Source: an uncultured Eubacteriales bacterium
Lineage (GTDB): Bacteria; Bacillota; Clostridia; Oscillospirales; Oscillospiraceae
Assembly (NCBI GenBank): GCA_900548795.1
Contig: URLT01000035.1
Coordinates: 1 to 16,585, forward strand
Reading direction: 5' to 3'
Length of the DNA stretch: 16,585 nt
Shown: piece after piece, positions 14,031 to 16,585 of the stretch
Layout: each line of letters begins with the position of its first letter
How positions within the stretch are numbered: the stretch's first letter is position 1
Notes under the pieces: generated by a model
The model's database searches: none
Told to the model about the DNA's origin: nothing
What the model saw: only the letters and a program-made list of their open reading frames with translations
Made by a program: the position numbers and the translations under genes

Positions 14031-15550
14031 TCTGCCTTCACCCCCATCATCATGCGGCCGATCTCGTAGGCGTTGTAATCCTCCGGGAGCACCTCGCCGA
14101 CCACACGTCCCTTATACAGCACGACAATGCGGTCGGAAATGGAGAACAGCTCCTCCATCTCGCCGGAGAACAGCACGACGCCCACGCCCTCGTCGCGGCT
14201 CTTTTGAATGGTCTCGCGAATAAAATAGGTTGCCTTGATGTCCAGCCCGCGCGTCGGATAGGAGCAGACGAGCACCTTCGGATGCTTGTCCAGCTCACGC
14301 GCGAGAATGAATTTCTGCATATTGCCGCCGGAGAGCAGGCCGGAGCGCTGCTTGATGCCGGTCGTGCGCACGTCGTAGTCGGCAATGGCCTTGCCGGCCT
14401 CGGCGCGGATCTGCCGGTAATTCAGCACATGCCCGCGCTTCGGCGGGTTCGGCTTGCGCAGGATCCAGTTCTGATAGAGCGGATCCTCCTTCACGCTGCC
14501 GACATTCACGCGGTCGGCCGGCACGCAGCTCACACCCGCGTTGATGAAATCCGTCGCGTCGACGGTGCGCATTTCCTTGCCGCAGACAACCACCCTGCCG
14601 CCCGACGCCGGGCGCAGGCCGGTGATGACCTCGGCCATCTCCGCCTGTCCGTTGCCCTCGAGCGCCGCGATGCCGATGATCTCGCCGCGGTGCAGCGTCA
14701 GAGAGACGTCGTTGAGGATCTGCGCGCCCCGGTCGTCCTTCGCCGCCAGATGCTCGATGCGCATCAGCTCGGTGCGCTCCTCGGGCGGGAACTCCTTCCG
14801 GTCAAATTTCGGCGTCTCCATGTTTTCGCCGATCATCATGCGAATGATCTTCTGCTTGTCGGCGTCCTTGGTCAGCATCTGTCCGCAGACCTGCCCGCGG
14901 CTCAAAACCGTGATGCGCTGACTGATGCGCAGCACCTCCTCCAGCTTGTGGCTGATGAAGATGATGCTCTTGCCGTGCGCGATCAGGCGCTCGATCGTCT
15001 CAAAAAGCGTATCGACCTCCTGCGGGGTGGAGAACGAGGTCGGCTCGTCGAGCACCAGCACGTCCGCGCCGATGTAGAGCAGCTTCAGGATCTCCACGCG
15101 CTGCTGCGTCGAAATGGAGAGCTTTTCGACCGGCGCGTGAACGTCGACCTCCAGACCGTATTCCTTGGCGAGCTTTTCCAGCTCGGCCTCGATGACCTTG
15201 TCCTTTTTGCGTCGGTACCACGGGTCGTTTCCCATCAGAAACACGTTCTCCGCAGCGGAATAGACGTCGATGAGCATATAATGCTGATGCACCATGCCGA
15301 TCCCGGCGCGGATCGCGTCCTGCGGGGAATGGATGCTCAGCGGCTTGCCGTTTTTCAGGATCTGCCCCTCATCCGGACGGTACATGCCGTAAAGGATGTT
15401 CATCAGCGTGGTCTTGCCCGCGCCGTTTTCGCCGAGCAGAGCGTGCACCTCGCCGGGGTAGATCTTCAAATCGATGTGGTCATTCGCGGTAAAATTTCCG
15501 AATCGCTTCGTGATTCCGCGAAACTCGATCGCGGGAACCAGCTCAGCCAT
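14027..15550 (-). CDS. BMP-type ABC importer, ATPase with two ABC domains (YufO/NupO-like)
   Basis: A 507-aa cytosolic ATPase with two fused ABC domains, the usual layout for ribose/nucleoside-type importers. Domain 1 has Walker A GENGAGKTT (40-48) and Walker B VLVLDEPTS (164-172). Its signature reads LSISTQQRVEI, where relatives have LSVGxQQRVEI, and its D-loop has TSFSTPQE for TAVLTPQE. Domain 2 has the degenerate Walker A ALEGNGQAE normal for this family and a good signature LSGGNMQKFILAREL. I chose ATG at 15550 (MAELVPAIEF), 10 nt behind GGGAG; ATG at 15556 is also possible. The open frame above that lies inside xdhC. It overlaps the xdhC end by 8 bp and the first permease by 4 bp. The overlap directly ties the importer to the Mo hydroxylase genes. 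Confidence 0.93.
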   Translation of the reverse strand: MAELVPAIEFRGITKRFGNFTANDHIDLKIYPGEVHALLGENGAGKTTLMNILYGMYRPDEGQILKNGKPLSIHSPQDAIRAGIGMVHQHYMLIDVYSAAENVFLMGNDPWYRRKKDKVIEAELEKLAKEYGLEVDVHAPVEKLSISTQQRVEILKLLYIGADVLVLDEPTSFSTPQEVDTLFETIERLIAHGKSIIFISHKLEEVLRISQRITVLSRGQVCGQMLTKDADKQKIIRMMIGENMETPKFDRKEFPPEERTELMRIEHLAAKDDRGAQILNDVSLTLHRGEIIGIAALEGNGQAEMAEVITGLRPASGGRVVVCGKEMRTVDATDFINAGVSCVPADRVNVGSVKEDPLYQNWILRKPNPPKRGHVLNYRQIRAEAGKAIADYDVRTTGIKQRSGLLSGGNMQKFILARELDKHPKVLVCSYPTRGLDIKATYFIRETIQKSRDEGVGVVLFSGEMEELFSISDRIVVLYKGRVVGEVLPEDYNAYEIGRMMMGVKAE

Positions 15551-16049
15551 GGTCATCACGCTCCCTCTTTTTATTTGTTTGCGCCGCCTCGGCGGCGTAC
15601 TCGATGGATTGAACGATCGGCACATAGCCCGTGCAGCGGCAAAGATTGCCGGACATGGCCACGCGGATCTCATCGCGCGTCGGCGACGGCTGATGCATCA
15701 AAAGCGCGTAGGCGCTGATGAGCATCCCCGGCGTGCAGAAGCCGCACTGCACCGCGCCGTGATCCATGAAGCTCTCCTGCAGCAGCCGCCCGAGCGGCAG
15801 CTCCTGAAGCCCCTCGACGGTCAGGATCGGAAGCCCCTCGACCTGTCCGACCATGGTCAGGCAGGAGGCGCAGGTCTGCTCGCCGACGAGCACCGTGCAG
15901 GCGCCGCATTCGCCGATGGCGCAGCCCTCCTTCGTGCCCGTCAGGCGCAGCTCCTCGCGCAGAACGTCGAGCAGGCGTGCCGTCGGGTCGCAAAAAACAT
16001 CGTAGGCTCTGCCGTTGACCAGCAGATGCAGGGTTCTTTTCTCAGCCAT
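15543..16049 (-). CDS. xdhC: Xanthine dehydrogenase-type molybdenum hydroxylase, 2Fe-2S subunit
   Basis: A 168-aa electron-transfer subunit with two 2Fe-2S clusters, cytosolic. The plant-ferredoxin-like cluster is held by Cys43, Cys48, Cys51 and Cys63 (EGCAIGECGACTV...CASC). The second, nearer the molybdopterin, is held by Cys102, Cys105, Cys137 and Cys139 (QCGFCTPG, CRCTGY). Gln101 precedes it, the usual contact to the cofactor. The length is normal for CoxS/XdhC-type small subunits. It starts 8 bp inside the end of the FAD subunit gene; the transcription order FAD then FeS matches xdhABC of enterobacteria. The large Mo subunit is not in the window and may lie beyond the right edge. The substrate (xanthine, hypoxanthine, or other heterocycle) cannot be told from this subunit. 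Confidence 0.95.
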   Translation of the reverse strand: MAEKRTLHLLVNGRAYDVFCDPTARLLDVLREELRLTGTKEGCAIGECGACTVLVGEQTCASCLTMVGQVEGLPILTVEGLQELPLGRLLQESFMDHGAVQCGFCTPGMLISAYALLMHQPSPTRDEIRVAMSGNLCRCTGYVPIVQSIEYAAEAAQTNKKRERDDHG

Positions 16050-16585
16050 GGAGCCTCACCTCGAACAATTCGCCCAGCAGACGCTCCAGAAGCCTCTGGC
16101 TGACGGGCTGTTTATAAAGCGTCGACGCGCGAACGCCCGCGATCTGCGGCAGCTTCGCCGCCGTCTGCTCGGAGAGCTGTCGCAGCAGCTCCGGCGTCGG
16201 GCGTTCGCCCTGCACGGCCTCCGTGATCTCCGGGAAGCACATCGGTCTGGGGAAGGCCGAGCCGAGCGCCACGCGCAGGTCGTCGATCCTGCCGTCCGTG
16301 AGCCGTCCGCTGACGCTGACGGTCAGGCGCGAGATGGCAAGCGCTCTGCGCCGCCCGAGCTTGAAGAAGCGCTGAGGGCAGTCGAGCTTGTCGATCCGGA
16401 CGGCCTCGATCAGCTCGCCCGGCAGCAGCGCGTTGCGATAGGGCGCGGTCACAAGCTCCCCAAGGGCGCATTCCCGCGCGCCCTGCGGCCCGAGCAGCAG
16501 CAGCCGCGCCCGGTGCAGCGCCAGCGGGCCGAGCGTGTCGGCCGCCGGAGAGGCGTTTGCTATGTTCCCGCCGAGCGTGCCGCGA
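16042..16585 (-). CDS. xdhB: Molybdenum hydroxylase FAD-binding subunit, N-terminus cut by window edge
   Basis: A partial CoxM/XdhB-type FAD subunit: the open minus frame enters at the right edge and ends with TGA at 16044-16042. The first residues seen, GTLGGNIANASPAADT, are the second FAD-binding motif of this family. Then come LVTAPYRNALLPGELIEAV and FFKLGRRRALAISRLTVSVS, followed by the C-terminal CO dehydrogenase flavoprotein domain with TLYKQPVSQRLLERLLGELF. About 180 codons are present of an expected 270-300, so roughly the N-terminal third lies outside. It passes electrons from the 2Fe-2S subunit to NAD or another acceptor. It overlaps xdhC by 8 bp. Confidence 0.92.
   Translation of the reverse strand, partial: RGTLGGNIANASPAADTLGPLALHRARLLLLGPQGARECALGELVTAPYRNALLPGELIEAVRIDKLDCPQRFFKLGRRRALAISRLTVSVSGRLTDGRIDDLRVALGSAFPRPMCFPEITEAVQGERPTPELLRQLSEQTAAKLPQIAGVRASTLYKQPVSQRLLERLLGELFEVRLHG

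Noticed and set aside
14012..15718. 568-codon plus-strand open frame antisense to the ABC ATPase
   Set aside because: Shadow of the ATPase gene in a GC-rich genome; low-complexity translation with no recognisable motif.
1..16585. tRNA, rRNA or CRISPR array
   Set aside because: No cloverleaf, ribosomal RNA signature or regularly spaced direct repeats were seen by eye in any intergenic gap.

Overview
The window is a high-GC chromosomal stretch with Gram-positive style promoters, strong AGGAGG ribosome binding sites and short intergenic gaps. Together with the gene content (MgtE, BMP lipoprotein importer, selenium-linked YedE, xanthine-dehydrogenase-type hydroxylase, YgeY/SsnA/hydantoinase) this suggests an anaerobic gut Firmicute of the Oscillospiraceae type. 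That placement is an inference; no rRNA or other phylogenetic marker is present.

Left part (1-5112). A glycogen branching enzyme gene (glgB, minus strand, cut by the left edge) diverges from a magnesium transporter gene (mgtE, plus strand). mgtE has a near-consensus promoter and an unusually long, strongly structured ~195-nt leader that contains a possible 28-codon upstream ORF. After a clear terminator comes a second plus-strand unit, yedE plus a small TusA-like gene, a pair known from sulfur and selenium handling. It ends at a perfect terminator.

Middle (5079-5335). Two converging terminators stand back to back. Next to them is a 159-bp palindromic MITE-like element with 18-bp terminal inverted repeats and a TTAT target duplication. 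It sits exactly at the stop codon of a GntR-family regulator and separates that gene from its terminator.

Right part (5332-16585). All genes are on the minus strand and read leftward as one tightly coupled array (mostly 1- to 14-bp overlaps or gaps): FAD and 2Fe-2S subunits of a molybdenum hydroxylase (xdhB cut by the right edge, xdhC), a BMP-type ABC importer (ATPase, two permeases, and the lipoprotein further along), a creatininase-family amidohydrolase, a D-hydantoinase/dihydropyrimidinase-like enzyme, SsnA, YgeY and, from its own promoter, the FadR-type GntR regulator.

How it may work together (inference): the importer brings in a purine-like or other N-heterocyclic compound, the Mo hydroxylase oxidises the ring, and the amidohydrolases (hydantoinase, creatininase-like protein, SsnA) plus the YgeY peptidase-like hydrolase open and strip it. 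The GntR protein would sense an intermediate. SsnA, YgeY, hydantoinase and Xdh are associated in enterobacteria and clostridia with selenium-dependent Mo hydroxylases and anaerobic purine/urate breakdown, so the neighbouring yedE-tusA pair may supply selenium. The dedicated BMP importer and the creatininase-family enzyme inside the same operon are the least expected parts.
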